Assembly: GCF_004521915.1 (NCBI RefSeq)
Contig: NZ_SDKD01000001.1
Span: 1 to 64,000, forward strand
Direction: 5' to 3'
Length of the DNA stretch: 64,000 nucleotides
Source: Brevibacillus migulae
GTDB lineage: Bacteria; Bacillota; Bacilli; Brevibacillales; Brevibacillaceae
The position numbers and the translations under genes are program-made. The notes below the pieces were generated by a model. It ran no database searches. It saw nothing but the letters and a program-made list of their open reading frames with translations, and had not been told where the DNA came from. Shown piece by piece: positions 49,483-57,188 of the stretch. The first letter of the stretch is position 1. Each line of letters begins with the position of its first letter.

Positions 49483-51609
49483 TTGGCTAATTTAATGGGT
49501 AAAGCCGTTTCGATGCTTAAAAGCCTCACAGGTGTAGGGAAGCAATTGATGCCTGGAGGATTCGGAGGAGGTCAACCACCGGATAAGATTGATTTTAGCG
49601 AGGATCTGGCGCAATTCGTGAATGCAGAGTTCGCGCGCCGACAGACCGAACGCAGGCCGTTTGAGCTGCAATGGCGTTTGAACATGGAATTTGTGAATGG
49701 AAACCAGTACCTAGAGATCAATCCGCACACGATGGCGATCGAAGAGATCCCGAAACCGTTTTGGTGGACGGAACGAGAGGTATTTAACCAGGTAGCAACA
49801 ATTGCTGAGACGCGGATCAGCCGCCTAACCAGGCAAAAGCCGCTGCTTAAAACACGTCCAGCTTCCGTTGATCATGGCGATCAGTCTGCAGCTCGTATCA
49901 GTTCCATGCTTTTAGCGTCCGCTTGGCACGATCAAGAGATGGACCAGGCGTATAACGATCTGTACATTCCCTGGATGGAAGTAACGGGTACGGTATTCGT
50001 CAAAACGGTATGGAACAAGGATAAGGGCAGACTCATATTTGAGGATTCACAGCCGATCAATCCAGAGGAAGAACAAACCTCAAACGTGAATGACGCTCCG
50101 GAAAAGACACAAGTTGTCTTTAATCACGGGCAGGAAGTGATACGCGTCTATGAGGGTGACTTGGAAACGTGCATTGTCCCTCCATTCGAGATCTATCCGG
50201 ATTCCTCCTGGCGTGATGATGTGAAGTTTTGCGACTCCATCATCCATGCAAGGGCGTATCACGTTGACGAGATCAAAGAAATGTATGGGCAAGTCGTGGA
50301 AGAGGAACCTGTCGATGCGATCACGCTGCAGAACATTACCAGTGGGCTTGGCGGATTGGGATACAACTCCGGATCATTCAGAAGTAGTTCTCGTCGCTTG
50401 CGTAACCACGCCATTGTAAAAGAGTATTATGAGCGTCCATCGGCTAAATACCCGCATGGGCGTTTTATTGTGGTCGCTGGAAACAAGACGCTGCATTCCG
50501 GGCCACTCCCGTACATGATCGGAGAGGATGGAAAACCAGCGTTCCCGTTCGTGCGGACCGTATCCATCAAAAAGGCAGGGTGTTTTTGGGGAGTATCTGT
50601 TGTGGAACGATGCATTCCGATCCAACGTCGATACAATGCCTTGCGTAACCGCAAAGCCGAGTATCTGAACCTGGTTGCGATCGGACAGTGGTACGAACCA
50701 GAGGGATCACTATCCGATGATACCGAACTGAACAATGCGCCTGGTAACAGAATCCGCTACAAGATGACTCCGAATGGAGGAAAGCCGGAACCAGTCCAGC
50801 ACCCTAACCTTCCATCATCGTTTGAGAACGAGATCCAGACGCTATTGAGCGAATTTACAGCCGTATCCGGTGTATCTGAGCTGAGCCGCTTCTCGGAAGC
50901 TCCTAGCGGGGTGAAATCGGGTGTAGCCCTATCAATCGCAAATGAGCAGGACGATACCAGGATCGGTCTTACCGCTTCCAATATCGCGAATGCCATGCAG
51001 CAGATGGGCAAGTATTGGTTGCGCTTGTATCGTCAATTCGTCCAGGAGCCGCGTGTATTGCGTAGCGTGGGTGCAGCTCGCCTTGTAGAAGTGAAAGAAT
51101 GGACCGCAAGCGATCTGAAATCCGATGACGTAATCATTGAGAACGCTTCTGCACTTGCGGAAACTCCTTCACAGCGCCGTCAAATGGTGTTCGATTTGCT
51201 TGCTCAGGGGCTATTCAATAAGCCGGAGGTCAGCAATCTATCCAACGAGGCACGACAAAAGGTATTCTCGCTTCTGCAGTATGGCGATTGGGAAAGTGGT
51301 TGGGACGATGGGACCGAGCTTCACCGAGCCAGAGCTATGCGTGAGCTTAGCCTCCTGATCGATAACGGCGTAATGCCGCAAGTGAAGTCTTATGACGATC
51401 ACGATATCCATGTCACGCAGCACAACCTCATGCGTCTCCAGGCTGATTATGAGGAGATCCTTGCTACTCCGTTCGGTCCGATGATTGATCAGATCATCGA
51501 AATGCACATCGCGGAGCATAGGCAAGCTCAACAGATGATGGAGCTGCAGGAGCAAATGGCAGCGATGGCGGGAATGCCAATGCAACCAGATATAGAGGAA
51601 TCACAATAG
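49483..51609 (+). CDS. portal protein (short-tailed-phage type)
   Basis: 708 residues, the size of P22-like portals. Typical portions: FEVQWRLNMEFVNGNQYL-like start (here FELQWRLNMEFVNGNQYLE), CIVPPFEIYPDSSWRD, VERCIPIQRRYNALRNRKAE, SGVKSGVALSIANEQDDTRI and a helical Met/Gln-rich barrel-like C-terminus. It forms the dodecameric ring for DNA packaging and ejection. TTG start behind GAAGGGGGTG. Confidence 0.88.
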   Translation: MANLMGKAVSMLKSLTGVGKQLMPGGFGGGQPPDKIDFSEDLAQFVNAEFARRQTERRPFELQWRLNMEFVNGNQYLEINPHTMAIEEIPKPFWWTEREVFNQVATIAETRISRLTRQKPLLKTRPASVDHGDQSAARISSMLLASAWHDQEMDQAYNDLYIPWMEVTGTVFVKTVWNKDKGRLIFEDSQPINPEEEQTSNVNDAPEKTQVVFNHGQEVIRVYEGDLETCIVPPFEIYPDSSWRDDVKFCDSIIHARAYHVDEIKEMYGQVVEEEPVDAITLQNITSGLGGLGYNSGSFRSSSRRLRNHAIVKEYYERPSAKYPHGRFIVVAGNKTLHSGPLPYMIGEDGKPAFPFVRTVSIKKAGCFWGVSVVERCIPIQRRYNALRNRKAEYLNLVAIGQWYEPEGSLSDDTELNNAPGNRIRYKMTPNGGKPEPVQHPNLPSSFENEIQTLLSEFTAVSGVSELSRFSEAPSGVKSGVALSIANEQDDTRIGLTASNIANAMQQMGKYWLRLYRQFVQEPRVLRSVGAARLVEVKEWTASDLKSDDVIIENASALAETPSQRRQMVFDLLAQGLFNKPEVSNLSNEARQKVFSLLQYGDWESGWDDGTELHRARAMRELSLLIDNGVMPQVKSYDDHDIHVTQHNLMRLQADYEEILATPFGPMIDQIIEMHIAEHRQAQQMMELQEQMAAMAGMPMQPDIEESQ

Positions 51610-51699
51610 GGTAGTAAGCCAATAGGCTTCACATACAAAATCTACGACCAGGGCAAACCGTAGTTCGCCAGGGCAACCGGACCACAGATAGCGCACGAC

Positions 51700-51728
51700 C
51701 GCCGTATTTGACTGTACAGGCGTTTTTT
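51700..51728 (+). terminator. weak terminator between portal and scaffold genes
   Basis: Stem CGCC-GTA/TAC-A-GGCG with six U in the 200-nt gap. The rest of this gap (51610-51809) holds nothing else I can support. It may lower transcription or separate a new unit for scaffold and capsid. Confidence 0.6.
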
Positions 51729-51809
51729 GTGTTGGGTCGATGGTGAATCTAGGGGGAAGGTCGTACAGCGGTCTAACGGGGCGTACAGTCGCGAAGGGAA
51801 AGAGAAAAC

Positions 51810-52901
51810 ATGGAAACGACACATAGCGTACCGCAAGTAAAGATGCTTTTGCCGCTGAACCTGCAATACTTCAACGATGGATCTGCCGGAGGAGGGGATG
51901 CTGCAGCCGCTCAACCTACACTAGACGCTCAACCTGTTCATGGAGGTGAGGCAGGGGGCGCAGGGGAGCAATCGCAACGAGTTAACCCTCTGCTTGATGG
52001 GGGCATTTGGGAAAGTGAACCCGTTTCCGATCCGGTGGTCCCGGATGGCGGAGACTTTGCCGAAGATCCGACTTTCAACCAGGAGCCACAGGTGGAATAC
52101 CTGGACTTTGGAGGCAGACAGGTTCCGGTAAATGATCCGATCTTGCGCGAGCTACATGGTGATTGGAGCGAGTTAAATCGTTCTTTCCACCTGGTAAACC
52201 AACGTGCGCAGCAAGCGGAAATGCAAGCACAGCAAATGTACCAAATGATGCAGCAATTCATGCAGCAGCAACAACAGGTACAACAGCAGCCGCAACAACC
52301 GCAGCTAACACCGGAACAGATCCAACAGCAGAACCAGGCGTTTCTGGATCGTTTGTGGGAAGATCCGCTCAACACGATCAACGAGCATACGCAGAAAGTG
52401 GTTCAGCAAGCGTTAGAGCAACAACGTGCGGAAATCTTGGGCGAAGTGTCTCCGATCATTGAGGAGCGCAAATTCAATCAGTCCGTACAGGCATTAGAAG
52501 CTCGATATGGTGAGTCGATCAATCCGTATGCGGATACGATGGCGGAAATCCTCCAGGCGAATCCACACCTGGAACAGTTGCCGAATGCAATGGAAACTCT
52601 TTATCTCATGGCAAAGGGCCAAATGGCGAATCAAATCGTACAGCAAGTACCGCGCAGCGTAGATGATATTCTCGCGAATCCTCAATGGAGAGAGCAGATC
52701 CTACAGAATCAGCAAGTGAGAGATCAGATCGTTCGTGGTTACGTGCAAAACGTGCAGCAGAAACAAACCCAAGCGCCTCCGACTATCGGACAAGCAGGGG
52801 CAGGCTTGGCACAAGCGCCAATTGTGCCGCCTAACAAGCCAAAAACCATCCAAGAGGGCGGGAAAGCCTTCCGTGAATGGATGAAAACCCAACAACAATA
52901 G
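51810..52901 (+). CDS. capsid scaffolding protein
   Basis: 363 residues, acidic, with the opening MLLPLNLQYFND typical of scaffold or capsid-assembly proteins, a Gly/Pro-rich region, a Gln-rich coiled coil (130-185) and a basic helical end (AFREWMKTQQQ). It directs assembly of the procapsid and is then released. ATG behind GAAGGGAAAG; an ATG at 51843 (LLPLN) is an alternative start. Confidence 0.8.
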   Translation: METTHSVPQVKMLLPLNLQYFNDGSAGGGDAAAAQPTLDAQPVHGGEAGGAGEQSQRVNPLLDGGIWESEPVSDPVVPDGGDFAEDPTFNQEPQVEYLDFGGRQVPVNDPILRELHGDWSELNRSFHLVNQRAQQAEMQAQQMYQMMQQFMQQQQQVQQQPQQPQLTPEQIQQQNQAFLDRLWEDPLNTINEHTQKVVQQALEQQRAEILGEVSPIIEERKFNQSVQALEARYGESINPYADTMAEILQANPHLEQLPNAMETLYLMAKGQMANQIVQQVPRSVDDILANPQWREQILQNQQVRDQIVRGYVQNVQQKQTQAPPTIGQAGAGLAQAPIVPPNKPKTIQEGGKAFREWMKTQQQ

Positions 52902-52917
52902 GAGCGTGAATTGATCG

Positions 52918-54084
52918 ATGGCAATTTTGAATCTGACGCGTGCTAACCAAGCACTCAAACTTTTCTACCTGGATGGACTCCGCGAGCAGCTGAACTACGC
53001 AAGCCCGATCCTTTCCGTGATCGAGCGTGATTCGGAGAATGTATTCGGTGATAAGATCGTAATGGCACTGCGTTACGGACGTAACGGCGGTATCGGAAAC
53101 CGCGCCGATGATGGCGACTTGCCAACTGCTAACAGCCGCAAAACAAAGCAAGCACAGTGGGATACCAAAAACATTTTTGCTCGTATCCAAATCACTGACA
53201 AAACCATGCGTGCTTCCCGTTCTAACGAAGGTGCATTCGTGAGCTTGCTTGAGGCTGATCTGGAAGATGCGCAAAACGATGCGAAGGATAACCTGGCTCG
53301 CCAAGTATTCGGCGATGGCAAAGGTAAGCTCGCAACAACCGCAGCTACAGCTGCTTCTGCTACTGTACAAGTAGACAACGCTCAATACCTGTTTGAAGGT
53401 ATGATCGTTGACGTTGTGAATCCTGCTGATGGCGTGGTGAAACACTCCGGTCTGGAGATCCTGGAAGTGGATGATCAATCCGCTACACCATCCGTAAAAT
53501 TGAGTGCACCTGTCACTACTGACGCAGACGATATCCTGGTTGTATCCGGTAACTACGGTTTGGAGTTGACTGGTTTCGGCGCTGTATTCACGCCAGATAA
53601 CACTCTGTACAACATCAACCGCGCACAAAACAAATGGTTCAACCCAATTGTGAAACCAATCGGCGGTGAAATCTCCGAGATCGGCATCCAAGAGCTGATT
53701 GACGAGGCAGAACGTCGCGCGGGTGGCAAGATTGACTTCCTCTCCAGCTCTTATGGTGTTCGTCGTGGCTACCAAAACTTGCTGCTGGCTACCAAACAGA
53801 TCGTAGAAGTAATGGATCTCAAAGGCGGTTACAAAGTTCTGAGCTACAACGGCATGCCATTCTCCGTGGATAAATACAATCCCAAAGGTACTTTGTACGG
53901 TTTGGACACATCCACTTGGAAGCAATACCAGCTCATGGACTTCGACTGGTTGGAAGAGGATGGTGCAGTATTGTCCCGCGTAGCGAATAAAGCTGCCTGG
54001 GAGGCAGTTCTCGCGAAATACGCGGATCTTGGCTGCTCCAAACCACGCGGAAACTTCATCGCAACAGGAATCGTTGAACACTAA
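52918..54084 (+). CDS. major capsid protein
   Basis: 388 residues, immediately after the scaffold. Strand-rich with NLTRANQALKLFYLDGLREQ and VFGDKIVMALRYGRNGGIGN at the N-terminal arm, and SSSYGVRRGYQNLLLATKQ with VDKYNPKGTLYGLDTSTW late in the chain, consistent with a HK97-type fold of the N4-gp56/P22-like group. Smooth high-expression codon use compared with neighbours. TAGGAGCGTG precedes the ATG. Confidence 0.87.
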   Translation: MAILNLTRANQALKLFYLDGLREQLNYASPILSVIERDSENVFGDKIVMALRYGRNGGIGNRADDGDLPTANSRKTKQAQWDTKNIFARIQITDKTMRASRSNEGAFVSLLEADLEDAQNDAKDNLARQVFGDGKGKLATTAATAASATVQVDNAQYLFEGMIVDVVNPADGVVKHSGLEILEVDDQSATPSVKLSAPVTTDADDILVVSGNYGLELTGFGAVFTPDNTLYNINRAQNKWFNPIVKPIGGEISEIGIQELIDEAERRAGGKIDFLSSSYGVRRGYQNLLLATKQIVEVMDLKGGYKVLSYNGMPFSVDKYNPKGTLYGLDTSTWKQYQLMDFDWLEEDGAVLSRVANKAAWEAVLAKYADLGCSKPRGNFIATGIVEH

Positions 54085-54104
54085 TATTCTCGTGGTAAAA
54101 GGAT

Positions 54105-54139
54105 GGGGATCGATCTTTACGATTGATCCCCGTTTTTTT
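54105..54139 (+). terminator. terminator after the capsid gene
   Basis: Stem GGGGATC-GATC/GATT-GATCCCC and seven U; probably lowers the transcription of tail genes relative to capsid. Confidence 0.88.
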
Positions 54140-54156
54140 GTATGGAGGGAAATCGG

Positions 54157-54579
54157 ATGAATACGTTTTTCAGACATGAGGTGCAAACACGCCTGGTAGA
54201 AAAGCCGGAATGCTCGCCTGTATTCACCAGCACGTTACGCATCCCTGAGAGATTGCGAGAGTACGATCCGAATCTCTTTATCTTGTTCAATAACAAGACC
54301 GAACGCTTTGAGATCCACAGCTTGACAGATCGCTCGTTGATTGGTGGTACGGTCCTTCCGTATAAATCCTTGGACGCTCGTACGCTCGACTACGTGAAGC
54401 GTAACGATATCCGCGCTAGAGGGGAAGCGATCTTTAAAGAGTTGGAGGAACACGAAAGAAAAATGGAGAAGCAGCGCAAACGAGACTTTAGCAATTGGGT
54501 GGAGGCTGTCGGCAAGGAAACCCGCAAAGAATTTGCGCTCAGCTCTCTCGGTCTGGATCACATGAAAACCGTTTACTAA
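54157..54579 (+). CDS. hypothetical structural-region phage protein
   Basis: 140 residues: compact beta region (NLFILFNNKTERFEIHSL) then a long charged helix (FKELEEHERKMEKQRKRD). Possibly a head or connector accessory protein by position. ATG behind GGAGGGAAATCGG. Confidence 0.65.
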   Translation: MNTFFRHEVQTRLVEKPECSPVFTSTLRIPERLREYDPNLFILFNNKTERFEIHSLTDRSLIGGTVLPYKSLDARTLDYVKRNDIRARGEAIFKELEEHERKMEKQRKRDFSNWVEAVGKETRKEFALSSLGLDHMKTVY

Positions 54580-54597
54580 CGGGGAAGGAGGGACCGA

Positions 54598-55263
54598 ATG
54601 GCAAGCCTGGGCGAATTGATCCTACGGGCCAAGTATCTAATCAACGTGGAAGTAGATACAGCGGACATTGTGATGATGTTCAATGAGTGTTCGGAGGCGA
54701 TTGCCGATGTAGCTGGCTACGCGAAGATGGCGGAGGCGAATTACATAAGCTCGCAGCCGATTGTGACACTCCCTATCGATCTAGTGGACATAGCCGAGCT
54801 AAAGATCAAGCCAAACGGGAAGCATTTCACACGGATGCTTTCAGTTGGCGTTGTGCAGCCGCATGATTCCTACGAGGATAGCCCGTTATCCGACTACGGA
54901 CCATTCTATTACGAGTGGTTCGGGAACACGGTAGAGATCCGACCACAGCCCGCTAGCGATGGTCTTTTGCAGATTCGATACTATGCCACGCTGCCAAAAT
55001 TCCTGCCGCCAACAGAATTTGATGGCGGAGAGGAAGATCCGGCATTCCTGGCACAGATTCCGACTCTACACGCACGATACCATCGGATCTATCCGCTATA
55101 TGCAGCCGCGCGCCATGCGCAGCATTGGAAGGATTCGGAGCAGGAAAAAGCGGATCTATACAACGATTACCTGGAAGTCCGGAATGACCTGGAGCAAGAC
55201 ACGCAAAAGGTCAAGATTCGGGCGCGATCAAAAACGGTCTACCGGACACATGACTTTATCTAA
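54598..55263 (+). CDS. head-tail adaptor-like protein
   Basis: 221 residues: helical N-terminus (LGELILRAKYLINVEVDTAD), central beta part (YYEWFGNTVEIRPQPASDG) and helical end (LYNDYLEVRNDLEQDTQKVK). This pattern, right after capsid genes, fits adaptor proteins that bind below the portal (gp6/gp4-like). GGGAAGGAGGG precedes the ATG. Confidence 0.72.
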   Translation: MASLGELILRAKYLINVEVDTADIVMMFNECSEAIADVAGYAKMAEANYISSQPIVTLPIDLVDIAELKIKPNGKHFTRMLSVGVVQPHDSYEDSPLSDYGPFYYEWFGNTVEIRPQPASDGLLQIRYYATLPKFLPPTEFDGGEEDPAFLAQIPTLHARYHRIYPLYAAARHAQHWKDSEQEKADLYNDYLEVRNDLEQDTQKVKIRARSKTVYRTHDFI

Positions 55264-55277
55264 AGGGGTGAATACGC

Positions 55278-55670
55278 ATGTCAGCGATGACCGACTACCT
55301 TGAAAATAAGCTGATCAACCACGTTCTGCGCGGTCAAGCATACACACCCCCTACAGCTATCTATGTAGCATTGTTCACAACGGCTACTACAGAAGCGGGA
55401 GGAGGTACAGAGGTAACGTCCGTTGGGTCTGGATACACCCGCATGCAAGTGGTGTTTACGGACTCCACAGCGGGGGCTACTTCCAATACCGCAGATATTA
55501 TATTCCCCGTAGCGCTTTCTGATTGGGGAACGATCGTAGATGTCGCCTTGTTTGATGCACAAACAGGAGGGAACATGCTGTTCCACGGTCCGGCGACCGT
55601 AGCGAAGCCTATTCAATCTGGCGACCAATACGTACTCCGAGCAGGAGAGATTGATCTTACCGGAGATTAA
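55278..55670 (+). CDS. tail-fibre-like protein of the Gp80 type
   Basis: 130 residues. YLENKLINHVLRGQAYTPPT, YVALFTTATTEAGGGTEV, FPVALSDWGTIVDVALFDAQ and TGGNMLFHGPA match the short beta-rich phage family often annotated as tail fibre (Gp80). It probably decorates the tail or particle surface. GGGGTG precedes the ATG. Confidence 0.75.
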   Translation: MSAMTDYLENKLINHVLRGQAYTPPTAIYVALFTTATTEAGGGTEVTSVGSGYTRMQVVFTDSTAGATSNTADIIFPVALSDWGTIVDVALFDAQTGGNMLFHGPATVAKPIQSGDQYVLRAGEIDLTGD

Positions 55671-55687
55671 GCAGGAGGGTAAGCCTT

Positions 55688-56149
55688 ATGTTAAATCGTC
55701 GGTATGGCACAAGGATGTATAACGACTCGGGGATCAAACAAGGATCGGCTATCTTTTACGGATTCTTTGGTACAACGTTCAAAGCAAACGGGAAATTAGC
55801 CGCTTCGTGCAGCTTTAACATGCGGATTACACTCGGTGCGAAACCGACAGCGGTGAAAGTTGGATCGACTTCACTTCCGATGACTGCCGAAATGACAGCG
55901 AATCCGGTCCGACTGCGGTTTGGTGAGGGCGTGAATTATCCGTTCTCAGTCGTTATGAACATTGAACCGAATGCGATTATGTCCGGTCAATCGAATTTAC
56001 CGATCTCAATGAACATGGCAGCCAATCCGTTCTTGTTCCATTGGGGCAAACAAACAGATCCATACCTGGAACAGTGGCAAGATGAACCGAATCCAGGATC
56101 GATATGGAGAGATGTAAATCAACAGCAGAAAGATTGGAGGTCGAATTGA
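55688..56149 (+). CDS. hypothetical tail-region protein
   Basis: 153 residues, beta-rich with internal similarity (LPMTAEMTANPVRLRFGEGV versus LPISMNMAANPFLFHWGKQ, and earlier SFNMRITLGAKP): three related short repeats. Probably structural; unknown. AGGAGGG precedes the ATG. Confidence 0.65.
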   Translation: MLNRRYGTRMYNDSGIKQGSAIFYGFFGTTFKANGKLAASCSFNMRITLGAKPTAVKVGSTSLPMTAEMTANPVRLRFGEGVNYPFSVVMNIEPNAIMSGQSNLPISMNMAANPFLFHWGKQTDPYLEQWQDEPNPGSIWRDVNQQQKDWRSN

Positions 56150-56815
56150 TTGCCTCGTCTACAAACAGCGAATAACGCGCAGACAACCCTAACGGCTTCC
56201 CTGACAGCTGCAGCAACATCATTTACGGTGACGAATGCAGCATCATTTCCGAATGCTCCGTTTCGCATAACAATCGACGGCGAGATCATGGAAGTGGGCG
56301 CGATCAACAAGAGTACGAATACTTTCTCTAGTGTTCAACGGGGATTAGAAGGAACCACAGCAGCCACTCATAATGCAGGGGCGTTCGTGGAGAATCGATT
56401 CACGTCCGGCACATATGGCGAGCTTGTTGATTCTTCCCAGCTCTCCAACTATGCGCTGAAAACTGACAAAAAAACCGTTCGATTTGGTCACACATATGCG
56501 ATCCCTGGAGATATAAAAGTGGCATCTGGAGATACGGATTATATCATTCCGTTCTTTGTATCGCTTGCGTCTGGACAAACCGCAAAGTTTGCCAAAGTAA
56601 GAGCGCGAATCAACTCCGGTACGAGCGTAACGTGTTACATCAAGAGAAACGGCGCGGATATGTTTGGTCCCGCCAACGTCACACAAACCGCTACTGATTG
56701 GGATGTGACAGACGTTGATTTATCCAACAACGACATGCTGCAGCTCGTCGTTACAGCCGTATCCGGATCTCCTAAGAATTTGTCATTCACCATCTTTATC
56801 GATTACACCCAATAA
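56150..56815 (+). CDS. tail or particle-surface beta protein
   Basis: 221 residues. The N-terminus (TLTASLTAAATSFTVTNAAS, ITIDGEIMEVGAINKSTNTF, VQRGLEGTTAATHNAG) is a module common at the start of phage tail and fibre proteins; the second half is a beta sandwich-like domain. Possibly attaches a fibre to the particle. TTG start behind GGAGGT, directly after the previous stop. Confidence 0.7.
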   Translation: MPRLQTANNAQTTLTASLTAAATSFTVTNAASFPNAPFRITIDGEIMEVGAINKSTNTFSSVQRGLEGTTAATHNAGAFVENRFTSGTYGELVDSSQLSNYALKTDKKTVRFGHTYAIPGDIKVASGDTDYIIPFFVSLASGQTAKFAKVRARINSGTSVTCYIKRNGADMFGPANVTQTATDWDVTDVDLSNNDMLQLVVTAVSGSPKNLSFTIFIDYTQ

Positions 56816-56840
56816 AACCATCGAAAAGGGGATGTTTTGA

Positions 56841-57152
56841 ATGATTATCGAGGCTACTAACTGGCAAGCTCAATTGAAAGATGGTTCCAGACTGCGCGGC
56901 GGGCAATCAAATCTCATGTATTACGATGTGAATGTTGGCGCTGTTCCTATCGATCAGATGATCATTTTTTCTGTAGGGCACAACACCGGATGTTTTACGT
57001 ATTATGTTCCGACAAAGACCTGGTACTACGATGGCAAGGTAACAGACTTTGCTTATCAAAAGCAGTTTTCTATGTACGATGGCAGCATTCTCACGGTTGA
57101 CATTGACAAAGAAACCGGATTGCTGAATCTGACGCAAGCGTTTCCGGAATAG
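56841..57152 (+). CDS. hypothetical tail-region protein
   Basis: 103 residues, beta-rich and Tyr-rich (YYVPTKTWYYDGKVTDFAYQ), unknown. Lies just before the giant fibre-like gene and may be its chaperone or partner. Confidence 0.65.
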   Translation: MIIEATNWQAQLKDGSRLRGGQSNLMYYDVNVGAVPIDQMIIFSVGHNTGCFTYYVPTKTWYYDGKVTDFAYQKQFSMYDGSILTVDIDKETGLLNLTQAFPE

Positions 57153-57188
57153 TCTCCAGATAAAACCCGATCATAGGGGGTGCAACGT

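Noticed and set aside
52831..54186. 451-codon minus-strand frame across the capsid gene
   Set aside because: Antisense shadow of the major capsid gene; no phage-like content.
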